From Muscardinus avellanarius (lineage: Eukaryota; Chordata; Mammalia; Rodentia; Gliridae): 64,000 nucleotides of DNA. The DNA lies in NCBI GenBank assembly GCA_963383645.1, contig OY726563.1:26320821-26384820 (forward strand), in the 5' to 3' direction. Numbering within the stretch: position 1 is the first letter of the stretch; every line of letters starts with the position of its first letter. Made by a program: the position numbers and the translations under genes. The notes below the pieces were generated by a model. The model was given only the letters and a program-made list of their open reading frames with translations. It searched no databases and was not told the DNA's origin. This document shows positions 10,602-23,420 of this stretch, one piece after another.

Positions 10602-10605
10602 ATAC

Positions 10606-11040
10606 TATGTACTGGGGAAACACTAACAAAAAAGAGAGGTTTCTATCTTCATGAATCTTACATTCACATTGTAGGAAATAAACTAAATAATTCATAAAAT
10701 ATTATAAACATAATGTTTCATATTGTGATAAATATTTTAAATAAAAACATGGGTGATGTTGTAGAACATCATACAAATGGTGAAGGAATACTGGGAAAGA
10801 TATCAGATAGCAGGTTGAAGGCCAGTTGCCGAGTTTAAATTCACTCTGCATCTTGAAAGGACACAGGACACCAGGTAGGAAGAACCCGGAAAAATGGGCC
10901 TAAATCAAAAGAAACAAATTGCAAAGACACTGAGGTGGAAGACATCTTGTTTAATTTAAAGAGGAGGTCTTTGGGTCAGATAGGTCAGTGAGGTTCAGAT
11001 CGTTCTACACTAAGGGATTCAATATATGAAGGGATTTAGT
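10606..11040 (-). mobile_element. Old L2-like LINE fragment
   Basis: Weak but ordered similarity to the reverse complement of an L2 3' region: TCTTCATGAATCTTACATTC, AACTAAATAATTCATAAAAT, GCAAAGACACTGAGGTGGAA and ATTCAATATATGAAGGG. The LTR appears to have inserted at its edge, since ATAC|TATGTACTGG continues an L2-type motif. Confidence 0.45.
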
Positions 11041-11540
11041 TTCTCAAACTAATTTTTCAAATAGAAAATAGTGAAATATATCCATGAGTTGAAAAACTGA
11101 AAAACAGTGTGATCGCTATTATTCATGTTTCATGTGTATTTGTTGCCTAGATACTAATCATTTAATAAATTTTGAATTTTCTCCATCACAAACAAAGCTA
11201 TGAGCATCAGAGGAAACTTTGTTTTTTGAGTAATTGATGATTTTTTTTTGCTAACTAGACATTGTATTAAGAAAATATTGTTGCAAAATTTATTTTCATG
11301 AAATTCCTAAGAAACTTTTTAATTAACTTACAATAAATATAAATACCTAAGTATTGGAATCCAGGGGAAAAGGTAACAATGCCTCTGAATCATCAAATAG
11401 TTTGTGGATCTTCAGTTTGTACAGGTATAGACTCCTAGTTTTCATATAGTCCACATATCTTTTTTTGATTAATTAGTCATCATTATTTACTGCCTTTCTG
11501 TTTTACTGTGTTAAGATTGCCATTTAATAATTTCCAAAGT

Positions 11541-12355
11541 CGCTCATGATTAGAGAGATGCAAGTCAAAACTACCCTGAGATTTAACCTAACTCCAACTA
11601 GAATGGCAATCATTCAAAACACAAACAATAACAAATGCTGGCAAGGATGTGGAGAATTGGGAACTCTAAAACATTGTTGGTGGGATTGCAAATTAGTGCA
11701 ACCACTTTGGAAAACAGTATGGAGAATCCTCAGAAGAATGGGAACAAATCTACCATTTGATCCAGCAATACCACTTCTGGGTATCTACCCAAAAGAAAAA
11801 AAAAAAACTACCAAACTAATGCATGTATATCTATATTCACAGCGGCACAATTCACCATAGCTAAACTATGGAACCAGCCAAGATGTCCATCAACAGATGA
11901 ATGGATTACAAAACTGGGATATGTACACAATGGAATTTTACTCAGCCATTAAAAAAAAACTCATCATTTTCAGGGAAATGGATGGAACTGGAGGACATTA
12001 TGCTAAGTGAGATTAGTCAGTCACAAAAAATAAGAAATCAGATGCTTCCCCTAATATATGAAAGCTAAGGAGAAATGGGTCATAGGAGGAACTCTAGATG
12101 AAAAAGGAAATCCTATAGAGAAGCAAACAAGACAACCTAAAGGAGGAGAAAGGAGGGGGGAAGAAGGAAAATCTCTAAAACACACAATGTACTTAAAACA
12201 TATCGAGTTCAACCACTAGGCCAAGCAAGGGAAGTTGGGACAGGGAGGGGATGGGATGGGAATTGGGTAGGGGTTAAATCAGTGATGTGTACATGTATGT
12301 ACACACAAGTTTTTTACCCCAATATGATGTTTGAATATGCACCAATAAAATATTA
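11541..12355 (+). mobile_element. 5'-truncated L1: ORF2 tail and 3' UTR
   Basis: Starts at a TCATGATTAGAGAGATGCAA motif typical of the L1 ORF2 3' portion. It encodes the Cys-rich C-terminal segment and runs on through ATGAATGGATTACAAAACTG, the 3' UTR (CCACTAGGCCAAGCA, G-rich tract) and CACCAATAAAATATT. The reading frame is broken: the first frame stops at 11860 near an A-run, and the coding similarity continues shifted. It belongs to the same family as 4343-7093. Confidence 0.9.
11546..11860 (+). pseudogene. L1 ORF2 C-terminal fragment (broken)
   Basis: 104 residues matching the extreme C-terminal region of L1 ORF2p (reverse transcriptase/endonuclease protein). Landmarks are the Cys motif [28 protein letters not shown], and [14 protein letters not shown]. 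The catalytic domains are missing through 5' truncation. Homologous coding continues past the stop in another frame, which indicates a frameshift at the poly-A run near 11800. Confidence 0.85.
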
Positions 12356-14544
12356 AAAAATAACATAGTATTTAATTTGAAAATGTAATAAACTTGTACT
12401 TTCATTTAGGTCTTTATTAGATAGTGAACTATTACTAAATGGGTACTGAACTATACTCAAGAATAAATAAACATAATGGAAAAAATAGGATGTCTTTAAA
12501 AATATGTTGCAAAATGAATAAAAATTAAGTTTAAAAACATGTTACTATATCAAAAGCCATTGGCTTATTAAGGAGGACCGAATTATCAGATAACAGCAAT
12601 CTTGAAAACATTGCAATCCTTTTTATTTAGTGAATATCAAAGTGGGAAAATCTATCCAATTAAATTAATTTTCCTCATCTGTTCTCAAAATACATTCCAC
12701 ACAATGAGAGTCTTAAGTAATCACTGAAAAATTAGAATGATCCACAGATGGTATGAGTGATTTAATTATTTTTAACCATTTGTTTCAGGCATGCTCAGAA
12801 GGATATTTCCAACTCTACTGCAGAAATCATCTGAGCTCCCTTCCAGCTGGTGTTCCATATTTTTGAAGTAAATTTAGATTGAGGAAAATTACACTTTTTA
12901 ATCATGTGTACAAATGGAGGTCAAACTACACTGTGGAAATTCTAGATTTTTTTTCATTATACGAGTTGTATTTATCAAATATGTCTTTTGCATTATTGAG
13001 ATGGATGTTCTAATGCTACTTTATGTTTTGGGTTGTCTAGGACATAGGAATCACAAGTCAAATATTAACTGAATGAAAAAAATACCAAATCAATATATCC
13101 AAAATAATACTGGAGTTTCTTTACAATCTCTCAGTTCAGTATATAGCAATCTAATTTCAGTGCCACCTCACCATTATTGGGTGCTTTTCAGAAAAACAAT
13201 AAAGATCAAAAAGAAAACAAACCAGTAAAAATAAGCATCTACTACCAAGAAAACTATCAATAGAATTATTTGATAATTTGGTAATTTAATTTGTACTTTC
13301 ATGTTGAAACACTTAGCCATAATTTAATGAAAACTCAGTGAAGTTGCTTGACAAATTTTAGTCTTTTTAGGCTGTTATAAGGCTAATGGATACCTTTTAT
13401 AAAGATTAAGTCTTGTATACCTCATATTATAACAGAATGACTTTAATATGCAATAAAATAACAAATATTCATAATCTTTTCCATTTTACTAAAAATTTTT
13501 CTTAATGTCTTTACTCACAATGAGATATAACAAATTATTCCAAAATAATTCTATCAAATATAATAATTTTCCAAAGTTGTGGTATTCCAAGGAAAAAATA
13601 TTAATTTTAGTGAGAGAAGTTACTTCATTTGATGCCAAGTTACACTTACTCTAATTTAGCAATAAATATATTTAATAAAAGTACACATATCAATAATGCA
13701 TCTCACTTAATTATATATATATAATATTTATGTAAAATATATAATTCATAACATAATCACCACCAATACTTCCTGAAGAATGTGTTAAATTTCCACTTGG
13801 TAGCAAAATTAGACAGCTTATTACTCTAAGAATGGTAATATTTTTCTTATGTTTATATATTAATCGAGTTAAATTGTGACTTTAGTCCATTAACATAACT
13901 TTAATTCAGAAGATGAACAAATAGAAAATTAGGTACTTGACATAGTTATAATCTAATTTTAAAATAACTGGGAAAAGTGAATCTAGTTTGACACATTTAT
14001 TTTGATATTTTAGTTTATTGTGCTATTTAGAGCCAGTTATTTGAGGTAATATTTATGAGGTAATATGTTGGGTAAATCTTACATAAAAATGAGTATCTTT
14101 AAACTTATAAGACTATTAAACTGGTACTGGCATCTTATTTCAGAACACAGTAATTGCTTTGGACTTGGGATAGTCAGAATATCCAAATTCCTGTGTTCAT
14201 ATAGTTACTTACTAGCCTAGCTAGTTTAATTAATGGTATGAAGCCTCAATTTCCTATTTGACTTATCCATTTTATCTCAGTTTATGCACATCTTATCCCA
14301 TGAACTACTCAGAAATTTTCTGTCATGTTATTACTTTAGAATTATTAACATTGATGATGAATTTTGTAATGTAATGTGTCTTCAAGATAATCTTAAAATA
14401 GCTTTATTACTTCTTTATATATACACATTTGTACAGAAATATTTTCTATGTCACTGTTTTTGGTTTTGAGAGTACAGCTCTAGATAAAATACACACAAAT
14501 TTCCAACATTATAGGAGTTTTAAAATTATATATTATTATTATTA

Positions 14545-14750
14545 TTTATTTTGGTCTATTGGAGATTGAACCCAGGAGATTTCTACATCTGAGCTGCACC
14601 CCTAACCTTATTTCTTTTTTTTTTATTTTGAAACAGGAACTTGCTAAGTTGCAAAGGGCCTAAGTTGCTGAGGCTGCCTGTGAACCTGTGATCCTCCTAC
14701 CTCAGCCTTCCAAGTACTGGGATTTTAATCATGCCCTACCATGCCTGGCT
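14545..14750 (-). mobile_element. B1-dID-type dimeric SINE
   Basis: Antisense copy with a (TATT)n tail on the left, then GGAGATTGAACCCAGGAGAT, GAGCTGCACCCCTAACC, a poly-T/A linker, CAGCCTTCCAAGTACTGGGA and ATGCCTGGC. Confidence 0.85.
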
Positions 14751-16719
14751 TGAATTACTTTTTAATTTCATCATGGTAGTCTCATAGGTATATTTATCAT
14801 TTTTCCTGCTTGATATTTTTCAATTTCTTATTTCAATTGTTGGAGATTCTATTAATTTTGGAAAATCCTAAATACTCATCACTTTAAAAATTGCCTTTTC
14901 TCTATTGTGGGTAGGAATTATCTATGCTCCTTTATAGGGTGAAGGTTCTAAGTTTTGACAAAGGTTTCATTCATCTCTGTATTTATATAAGCCTACATAG
15001 AGTGTTTTTCCTAAATGGTCTTGAAATCTTTATCTTTGCCAATATGGACTCAATCCTGGTTTGACAGCACACAAGATGATGTACTAATTTGTGGTATCTA
15101 GGATGAAAGTAGGTTCTGCATTTGAAATGAGGAGTGAACCTTCTTGGAAATTTATTCTAGTAGAAAATGTGTCTCTATAAAATAACCATTAAACTCTTTC
15201 TACTACATGACTAGAAATTATAATAAAATTACTATATAAATGGCAACCATTGTAATAATCAAAAATCTAGAAAAACATAGAATCTTAACATGTCTACTTT
15301 TAATCTTGACAATTATATGGTAATTACAAAATTGAAGCTGAAAGAAAAATAATTCTATAAGCAGGTACCTCCTGATTCAGAATTTCCCATGGCAACCATT
15401 ATTAATGTTTTGTATTCACAACTCTATTTACTAAAGAACATTATATCTCTAAATAAGAAAATTATGTTTCAAAACTCTCCAAGGATGTTTCATCGGCAGC
15501 TAATAATCGCTGTCTTATTCCGAGGCAAATAAAATAATCCTTGTGACAATTTTGCAAAAAAAAAAGTTTCCTCTTATTCTCAAAACAAATTGCTTTTCAT
15601 TATTTGACAGGAGATGAAGTACAAAAAAAAAAGCTTTTGTTGTAGAGTACGAAGCATAGACTTAAGGATTATTTTACATAAGGTGGTATCAAACACTCTC
15701 ATGATTAATTTGCTTGTTTAATTTTAAGATAATTGCAAAACAACAAAAATATAATGGCATTGTGAGGCTATTTCGATTTTTTTTTCTGTAGAACACTATT
15801 ACCTGGGAAACAGGGATTCCATTGTTGATCTGAAATAAAATTTTCCATTTCTACTCCAGCTGTCCAGATGTTTCTGTAGAATTTATTTGCCTAATACAAT
15901 TCATAATCATATTAACAAATGAAACACACTAAAACAGTGTAGAGTAAGGAAATTAGCTTAATCCAGTGTTTCCTCAAATTATTCAAGTATTACACCTTTT
16001 CCCTTTCCTTTAAATAACTTCCACCATAGTTTGGGAAGCATTGGGCTTAAGTTCTATGTCTTTCCTTTATCTATCCTTGTAAAAGTGTCAATGGCAATGA
16101 AAATAATACTTGTGAAGGTCAACAGTGCTATTAAACTAGATGCACTGGAAACTAGCTCTTTGTAAATGAGAAATACTATTCAAATTTTAAAAGTTTATAA
16201 AGTTAATGGTAAATGTTCATAGTATAAAAGAGTTGTCATTTTACAAAATTATTCACATAAGGACTAATTCACATATTTCTTGTGAAATTGAAAGTAAATT
16301 TGTGAAAAAGACATCAATTTTTCATGAAACTGTAAATTTTATAACTGTATTCTTTTAATTACAAAACATCTTATTAAATTACTCCCTTGTAATAAAAGCT
16401 TTCTTTTGTAAAGAATTTTTGAAACCCTTCTTATATTCGCTGATTCACATTTTTAAAAATAATTCATTCTTTTAGTGAATTATTTTCAGGATCCATGTGT
16501 TAAAAATACTAAACAGAGCTCTTTGTTGTATTTTCCTTCACAATTTATCCTGCTCCCTCCTCTTCCTTTCCCACGTGAGTTAGTGAGATTGGTAATAATA
16601 CATGCACATACTGCATTAAAGTTATTTGAACTGAAGGTGGTGGGTTTAAGTATAGAAGAGGTATTTTTATGCTTCTATGATAGTAAAATAACACAAATGC
16701 AAATAAACTTTGAATAGAA

Positions 16720-16990
16720 AGAGTAATAGACAGTGACTAGATCATGTAAGAGTTTATAGGATTTCACTGAAAAAGTTAATAATAATCCAGGGCTTGATAA
16801 TAACTTCATTTATAGAATGAGCTATCTGATTTCAACAGAAAAAATATAGCAGATGTGGGAACAGAATAGAAACAGGTATTATAAAGGCTCTTGAAGTAAT
16901 CCAGATTAGGAATGACGATATAGAATTGTTTCTATTATGCAGATACTGAGCAGTGGTCTGATGAAAGAAAGAATTTGAAATTGTTTACAT
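16720..16990 (-). mobile_element. Old L2-like LINE fragment
   Basis: Faint ordered similarity to an antisense L2 3' end: AGATCATGTAAGAGTTTATA, CTCTTGAAGTAATCCAGATT and GAATGACGATAT. Heavily diverged. Confidence 0.4.
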
Positions 16991-18361
16991 TAACAATGAA
17001 AAAGAAAAGAAGAACCATGAAAGCTGAACTGAAGATAATTCAATTTACTAATATTTGGAGAATTTAGTAGGCCCCGGTTAACATAAGGGGTGAGGGAAGG
17101 GGATGTTGGATCAGTTATACTTGATGTTGCTATGCTGTGTTGGAGATTTGTATTAGGCACTCAATATAAGCTGAATGAGTAATTGAATATAAAATTGAGA
17201 ACATTAGTATCATATATTTAGTTTTTTGATTTCATAGAATATCCAGTACAATTGGAAATGTATTTAGAAAACAGACCATTTTTCTTCTTCCACTAAGGTG
17301 CTCCTTGTCATTTTGGCTCCTCTTCGTGGGAGAGAGCCTTACTTCATGCTTCTAAAAGTTTACTACAATTATCCTTTATAGAAACATGATAACTGGCAAT
17401 AATTCATTTTGAACACATTATGAGCAAACCATATATTTGTTGATGCCACCTAGAATAAGTCTCATATTTGTTGTACTATTTTTATTTGACAGTCAAATAA
17501 TTTCTATATTCTCATAGTACTCTGCATTTTCAATTGAATAATTTTCTAGAAATTTAGTAGCTAATTGTAAAATACCTTCTAAATGTTACTTTTCATCATA
17601 GAAAAATAATTTTATACATATTTTTATATCTTTATCTTTCCTTCTGATTTCACTTTCTTTTTTACAGATATATTGTTGAATAAATATTTCAGAAAGCATA
17701 AAAAGATAATACCTTCTTTTTTCTTGATACAATGTGACTTATATGACTGTTAATTTTAACATTGTTTCTGAATCACAGTTTACCTAATATTTGAAAATTT
17801 GCTTAGCATTTTGAAGATCTTCTAACATCTATTTTATTCCAATACCTATTGTTGATGAAACGGATGCTGTGGATAGTGTCATCCTTGTAAGCATTCTGTC
17901 TTCTATCTTCAGTAGAGTTTATTATACCTTTTTGTTCCCTCGATGTTCTGGGTTTCACTCAAAGCTATCTAGTATGAACTTACTTTATTTTTTCCTGAAA
18001 TGGTAGAGGTTTCTTCATTCTGAGGATGCATGCAAGTTGGAATTTATTTCTTTTTATTAAATTCTCATCAATTACAGAAAATATCACCTCTCCTCTATGA
18101 TTTTCATTTTTGAAATCTAAAACTCAACTCATGCATATATTTGAGCTTTGTGTTCTTTTTTCCATGTTTTTCAGTATTTTCAGCAAAGAAAAATTTCCTC
18201 AGCATCTTTTAAATAATGTATTCATTTTTTCTATTATGAACCCACTTTTTAAAAAGTTGTTTTAGTTATTTTAATATCATTTTTATTTCTAGATTTATTC
18301 ATATTATCTGTTAACTTTCTTAAATGGTCTCTACTTATTAAATTCTATTTTGTAATTTTAA

Positions 18362-18440
18362 TATACTTTTATGGTACATTGTAATTACACACAGTACTGA
18401 GGTTCAGAGTGACAAGAGCATACATACCACATAACACTTC
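18362..18440 (-). mobile_element. Possible old L1 3'-end fragment
   Basis: TATGGTACATTGTAATTACA and GAGGTTCAGAGTGACA resemble the reverse complement of an L1 3' UTR end found in squirrel-type repeats. Short and diverged. Confidence 0.35.
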
Positions 18441-19124
18441 ATGTGTTTCTCTCTGGATAACTTATTTAAATGTATTTCTCTTTGTCATCTTATCTCTAAT
18501 TACCTTACATGTAAACTCTCCTTTAAAAAATTATTTTCTACTAATGCCATTTATAAAAAGGTGACCTTTCATATCCATAGTTATTTTAGTATGTGAGCTC
18601 ATTTTATATAGGAGTTCTACATGAGCCATTAGCTGTAGTGTTATACTCATTGTATACACAACTGTATATGCAGTTTTGTGGTTGTATTCCCTTGGGTTTT
18701 CTTAGTTTAACTGTTAAATGCTACAATTTAAAGTATCCATATTTTTCTAGTGCAGATTTTTCAGAAATCTCATTTTATTCACTCACTACTTTCATCTAGA
18801 AGATATGAATTAAAATAAAAATGTATTGGCAAGTTTATGTAGACTCGTGTCTGTCATTTATAGAATCACTGGCTTTGCCTGAAATTTCCTACAAATATTC
18901 TGTGATGTTGGATTAAACTACCTGCTGATGGATTACAGTATCTAATTTGTAATCACATTGGGAAGAAAACTAACACCTATCACTCTAAATATTACCTTAT
19001 TAACACTTTACACAAAGGATATATAGTAAGCCTCATTCTCTTAATGTTTTATAAACATGTTTTTGAATTATGTCTTTTTCTAATGTCATATACACAAAGA
19101 AAAAAAAACTTTGATTCACGGAGC

Positions 19125-19292
19125 CCATGTAATGCAGCAAGTATTTTACAATATTATCTTATTTCATCATCATAATCCCCCTTATTACCATAGTACAGAT
19201 GAGGAAAATGAGGCTAAGAGAAAAGTACCATGAAAACACAGCTAGCAGAACAAGCCACTGAGATTCATATTCTGGATTATTCATTCCAGGCA
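19125..19292 (+). mobile_element. MIR SINE (ancient)
   Basis: Follows the MIR core: a CATCATCATAATCCCC region, ACAGATGAGGAAAATGAGGC, then ACACAGCTAGCAGAACAAGC and a GAGATTCATATTCTGG end. An old mammal-wide repeat. Confidence 0.75.
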
Positions 19293-20319
19293 GTATTGTT
19301 ATTTTGAGAACACACTTTAAAATAAATCTTGCAAAAAATTCCTTATGCTCAGGTTACATTTAGTGCTTTATTGTGAGAAGTCTTATCTCTACACCTACAG
19401 GAATAAGCTAGAAATGTTTACTCCTAACTAGGTTAGGTGTTTCCTCAATGTAAGTATGTGGAGGAATTACTTACCTACTTTTTCCCAGTCTGTTGTCCAT
19501 TCTTTATTGTCCCTCGGGCTGATCTGAGGACCACCACTTACTGATCTACTATACTCTGCTCTGGTTGCCATTACTGCCTTGCTGAAGGCTGCCTCATAGT
19601 CCCATGAGTCAAAGTCTCAGGCCTTTTTAGAAATTCATATTTGTATATTTAACTTTGACATAGTTGCATGAATGCATTAAACTTACATTGCTTAGTTTAT
19701 TTATGAGTCTTTATGAAATAAGAAAAATTAACTTATCTTAAAGTTAGTTCTCAAATGCTAGACACTTTAATATACTCCCTACTATTTTAATTTGTTACTG
19801 TCAACGACTAACTTCAAGTCTTGAAGTTATATATAGAAAGAATAGAAAGGACAGGAGAAATAAAGAGGAGAGAAATCAAGAAAGACTGCAGAGGAGAAAT
19901 CTTGAAGCTACAACAATAGCTTCATCATAGCGGCATCAGAGCTATGGTAGAATTATTCCATATGTAACTTCTCATTTACGCTGTTTATTATTTGTGGCTA
20001 TCTCAAATGACTCCATTGTGCAAGAATTGGGAAGTAGAGCTCTTAATTCATGGCAATGGCGTAACCAGTTTTAAAAGTACATTAACAACCAGTAAACCAT
20101 GAAGGTATATCTAACATATCTCTATTTCTATTTATCTATACATCTGTCTACCTATATCCTCTCATTCTTCAGTTCTACTTAAAATTCAATACCCAATAAA
20201 ATTATGTTTATTATAATTCATATATAATGTGATTCCTTATCATGGGCAAACAATAATAAAAAATAACCCCCACATTCTGATTATGGATCTTTTACATATA
20301 AAAATAAAGAATGGTTTAT

Positions 20320-20534
20320 AGCCGGGCGTGGTGGTGCACGCTTGTAATCCCAGAATTTGGGAGGTTGAGACCAGAGGATCATGGTTCACGGACAGCCTCA
20401 GCTATTTAGCGAGGCCCTCCGCAACTCAGTGAGACCCCGTTTCAAAATAAAGAATAAAAATTGGGCAGGGTGTGTAGCTCGGAGGTCAAATGCCTCTGGG
20501 TTCATCCCCAGACCCGCAAAAAAAAAAAAAAATA
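20320..20534 (+). mobile_element. B1-dID-type dimeric SINE (fairly young)
   Basis: Intact B1 start GCCGGGCGTGGTGGTGCACG with TGTAATCCCAG. The linker is CAAAATAAAGAATAAAAATT, the ID half GTGTGTAGCTCGGAGG, and the A-tail 14 bp long. Confidence 0.95.
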
Positions 20535-20583
20535 GTTTCTGAGGAAAGTGTATACCTTAGTATTTTACTATAATTAGTTACTA

Positions 20584-20699
20584 ATTTGTGGTACTGAGGA
20601 TTGAACCCAGAGAAATTCTACCTCTGAGCTATACCCCTAGCCCTATTTTTATTTTTTATTTTGAAATAGGGTCTCACTAAATTGTAGAGGGTCTAAGGC
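20584..20699 (-). mobile_element. SINE fragment, antisense
   Basis: GGTACTGAGGATTGAACCCA, GAGCTATACCCCTAGCCC and AGGGTCTCACTAAATTG. The B1 half is truncated. It lies 50 bp from the opposite-strand SINE at 20320-20534. Confidence 0.85.
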
Positions 20700-21104
20700 A
20701 TTTCTTTAAATCTTATTCTGGTTCCCATATACTTATTTCACCATTCATATATAAGAGCTTACTGTGTGTATAAACATATAGCATTTTAAATAGGTGGTTG
20801 ATGAAGATATTTGACCCAGTATCTACTTACCTAAAAATTAAAGAAATTTAACTTAAATAGGATACCATGAATTTTAATTCTGCATACAGAATGATTAAGA
20901 CAGGGAAATTTAAAAGAAAAAGATGAGTTAGCAGTCAGATAATTCAAATGAAAGGAATTCTCTAAATGACCTACTAAAATAAAGCAAAACTATTTTAGTA
21001 GAATTTTCTTTATGGTTGTCTTAATCTTTTATTTCATTTTGTATCTACAAACACAGGATTTCTGTTATCATATGCCTGAGTGATATGAAATGTTCAAACT
21101 ACAA

Positions 21105-21262
21105 GAATTAGCTGAAATAGGAGGATTACAGGTTCAAGAACAGCCTTAGCAACTAGTGAAACTCTCAGTAACCTAGTGAGACCCTGTTTTAAAACAACAA
21201 AAAAATTAAAGGCTAGGAGTACAGCTTGGAGGTTGAATGCCCCTAGGTTAATTTCCCGTATA

Positions 21263-21263
<1 letters not shown>
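21105..21263 (+). mobile_element. 5'-truncated dimeric SINE
   Basis: Lacks the B1 start. It has GCTGAAATAGGAGGATTACA, AACAGCCTTAGCAACTAG and GGCTAGGAGTACAGCTTGGA, and ends in CA repeats. Confidence 0.8.

Positions 21264-21299
<36 letters not shown>
21264..21299. repeat. (CA)18 microsatellite
   Basis: A perfect 36-bp CA run directly attached to the SINE tail at 21263. Confidence 0.98.
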
Positions 21300-21302
<3 letters not shown>

Positions 21303-22390
21303 CAATATTTTCATAAAACCTAATGAATTCACAATTATCTGTAGCATATTTCCCTTATTTTACTATAAATTGTTTTAGTTTAGATATATTTAAAATATAC
21401 ACTGTATTAAATGGAATCAACCACGTCACAAAGGAAATCTCAGTTATGGCTGAACCATATCTAGTTGTGATTTGCATAGGGCAAAATGGTTGAATATCTG
21501 TTTATTTTATATGATTCAACCCACCATAATTATGAAGCCTTATACTCTAGACCTTTACATTCTGCTTTTATGAATCATGTTTTCTTGAATAATTACAATT
21601 GGTAGTTATTTCTATTAACCTTACAAGAATTGAGAATGGGAACAAAAAAAAATGGATCTGTCAGATCTCTATGGTTTACAGTGTTACAAATGAAGAACTA
21701 AGGCCAAGCTTACAGTTTTGAATTCCCTTTTTAAAGAGAATCACACAGTTTCCATTCACTTGTTTACAATAACAGTCATTTATTTTCCTTTTGGCATAAT
21801 AATATTTCAATAAGGACATTATTTGATATTGTTTACCTAATGTCAGTTACCAATCAACTTACTATGTGTCCACTTTTAATAAGCACTCTGACCTACCAAG
21901 AAATGTAGCCAGGTATAAAGACAATTATTCTGTAAGTCAACAAGGTAAGGTATTATGCAGGTTGATGTAAGATGTTTAAGAAATATTTATTATTTACTAT
22001 ATATACAGTAAGAAAGTAAAATTAGCATGGGATGATCTCAGGAAAGCAATACATATTTTTGGATTAGACACTGAAGTAAAGGAAATGTATGATAAATTGA
22101 CAAATTCACATTGCCAATGTTATGAAAAATGATGCAGCAAAAAAAATTAAGATGTATTTTTCATTTTTGATAAGGGGACTCTTCCTGTTAGCTGTTAATT
22201 TATTATATCTTTAGTCTGCAAAATTAAGCACGGGTGTTACAGAAGCCCAAAGCGAGGGAATCTACTCACTCTCAGAATGCACATTAAAAGTTTGGAATTG
22301 CACCCAGATTTATTGTGTTGTTGTTAGTAGGCCTCTGTTAATAGAGTAGTAGTTGCAAACACATAGGTGGGTTTGCCAATAACAACTCAC

Positions 22391-22573
22391 AATTTGTGCA
22401 AAGTTGAGTCTTCGAAACTGAACAAATTTGTTCTCAATTTCCCGCCAGCGCTTGCTGAGCTGTATCTGAGTTGGCTCCACTGCCATTGCGGCCCCATCCT
22501 TAGACAAGCCCTCAGCTTGCCTACGAACTGCATTCAGCTCCTCTTTCTTCTTCTGCAATTCACGATCAATTTC
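22391..22573 (-). CDS. DMD: Dystrophin exon 41 (spectrin-like repeat 15)
   Basis: 183 bp, phase 0 at both ends, 61 codons from EIDRELQKKK to RRLNFAQI. The acceptor CCTAATAG precedes GAAATTG; the donor is ATT|GTGAGT. It encodes the second half of about rod repeat 15, a triple-helical spectrin-like unit of cytoplasmic dystrophin beneath the muscle membrane. Against human dystrophin recalled from memory, differences include Glu to Lys after EGLS, Ser to Asn in REIENKF and Ala to Val in KFVQF. In human numbering it covers about residues 1914-1974. It is the last coding block on the gene strand in this window. The exon 42 part, with the linker before repeat 16, lies outside. Confidence 0.97.
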
Positions 22574-23420
22574 CTATTAGGCAAAACCAATACAGGGCCC
22601 AGGGCAATTAGCTAACCACATCAACCGATCTGTAAGCAGCAATACTTCTCTCAGAAATTTCATAGGCTGTTGGTCCTTTATTGTTATCCTTTAAAATTTA
22701 CAAATATGGAAGGTGTCACTGTCATCCTCACCCAAGAATCCAAATATTTCAGTTATAGTTTGAATGTTCAGTTTTAGATATTCTACTTCAGAAATGCTTA
22801 AATTGCTCTAACATTTTTCTTTCTTCTGAATTCCTCTGGTGCTTTGGAGGTTCACCCAAATTGGAGTGATCACTTATTATTTATTAGGGACCATCCATAT
22901 AGAATATAATTTAGAGGGTAACTGAGTGATTTATTTCTTTTTTAAAGATTTGAGGAACTCAACAGAGAATGAAGCAAAATAAAAAGTGTAAAAAATAACA
23001 GAAAAACATCTTCAGACAATATGCAAATAAATCTAAAGAGATTTGACACTGATGTGTGAAGATGCTCTGATGAAATGAATGTGCTAACATGAGAAAGAAG
23101 TCGTCCATATACCGATAAGTCATTAGTTCATCTGGAACAAAGATACACAAAGTCAATTACAATTTTACCATCAAACACATAACATTTCTTAAGTACTTTT
23201 ACATCGTCTCAAAGTAAAACATTTTATTCATTTCACATTGTCAATTGAATAACATTTAATACAATACATTTACTCAAACAAAACACAATACAAAAATGCA
23301 TCAAATCAAATAGAATGCTAATAGAGGAAACAAGAACGATAGTTTAATACGAACCTAACAGGTTAAAGTCATTAAACTATAGCAATAAAATCTAATATTG
23401 GCATTCTAAAACAACATTAC
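22574..23420 (-). other. DMD: DMD intron 40 (847 bp)
   Basis: A short AT-rich intron between the exon 40 donor (AAG|GTAATG) and the exon 41 acceptor. I recognise no repeat, gene or conserved element in it. Confidence 0.95.

Larger units (their letters stand above)
1..22390 (-). other. DMD: DMD intron 41 (partial, 3' part outside window)
   Basis: Non-coding DNA following the exon 41 donor on the gene strand. No exon 42-like block was found, so the next exon lies beyond the left edge. Recognisable contents are listed separately: an (AT)n tract, L1 pieces at 2.5, 4.3-7.1 and 11.5-12.4 kb, SINEs at 7.7-9.6, 14.5, 20.3-20.7 and 21.1 kb, a solo LTR at 9.8-10.6 kb, L2 traces at 10.6-11.0 and 16.7-17.0 kb, and MIR at 19.1 kb. 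In 1-1000, 1070-2450, 2545-4330, 12360-14520, 14760-16700, 17000-19120 and 21300-22390 I see AT-rich sequence with no gene; short ORFs there have no recognisable product. Confidence 0.9.

Noticed and set aside
1..22390. Exon 42 of DMD
   Set aside because: No block with the expected dystrophin residues and splice sites was found, so it should lie beyond the left edge.
22367..22615. Plus-strand frame over exon 41
   Set aside because: Antisense shadow of a conserved dystrophin exon; the same holds for 45034-45372 (exon 36) and 63267-63488 (exon 34).
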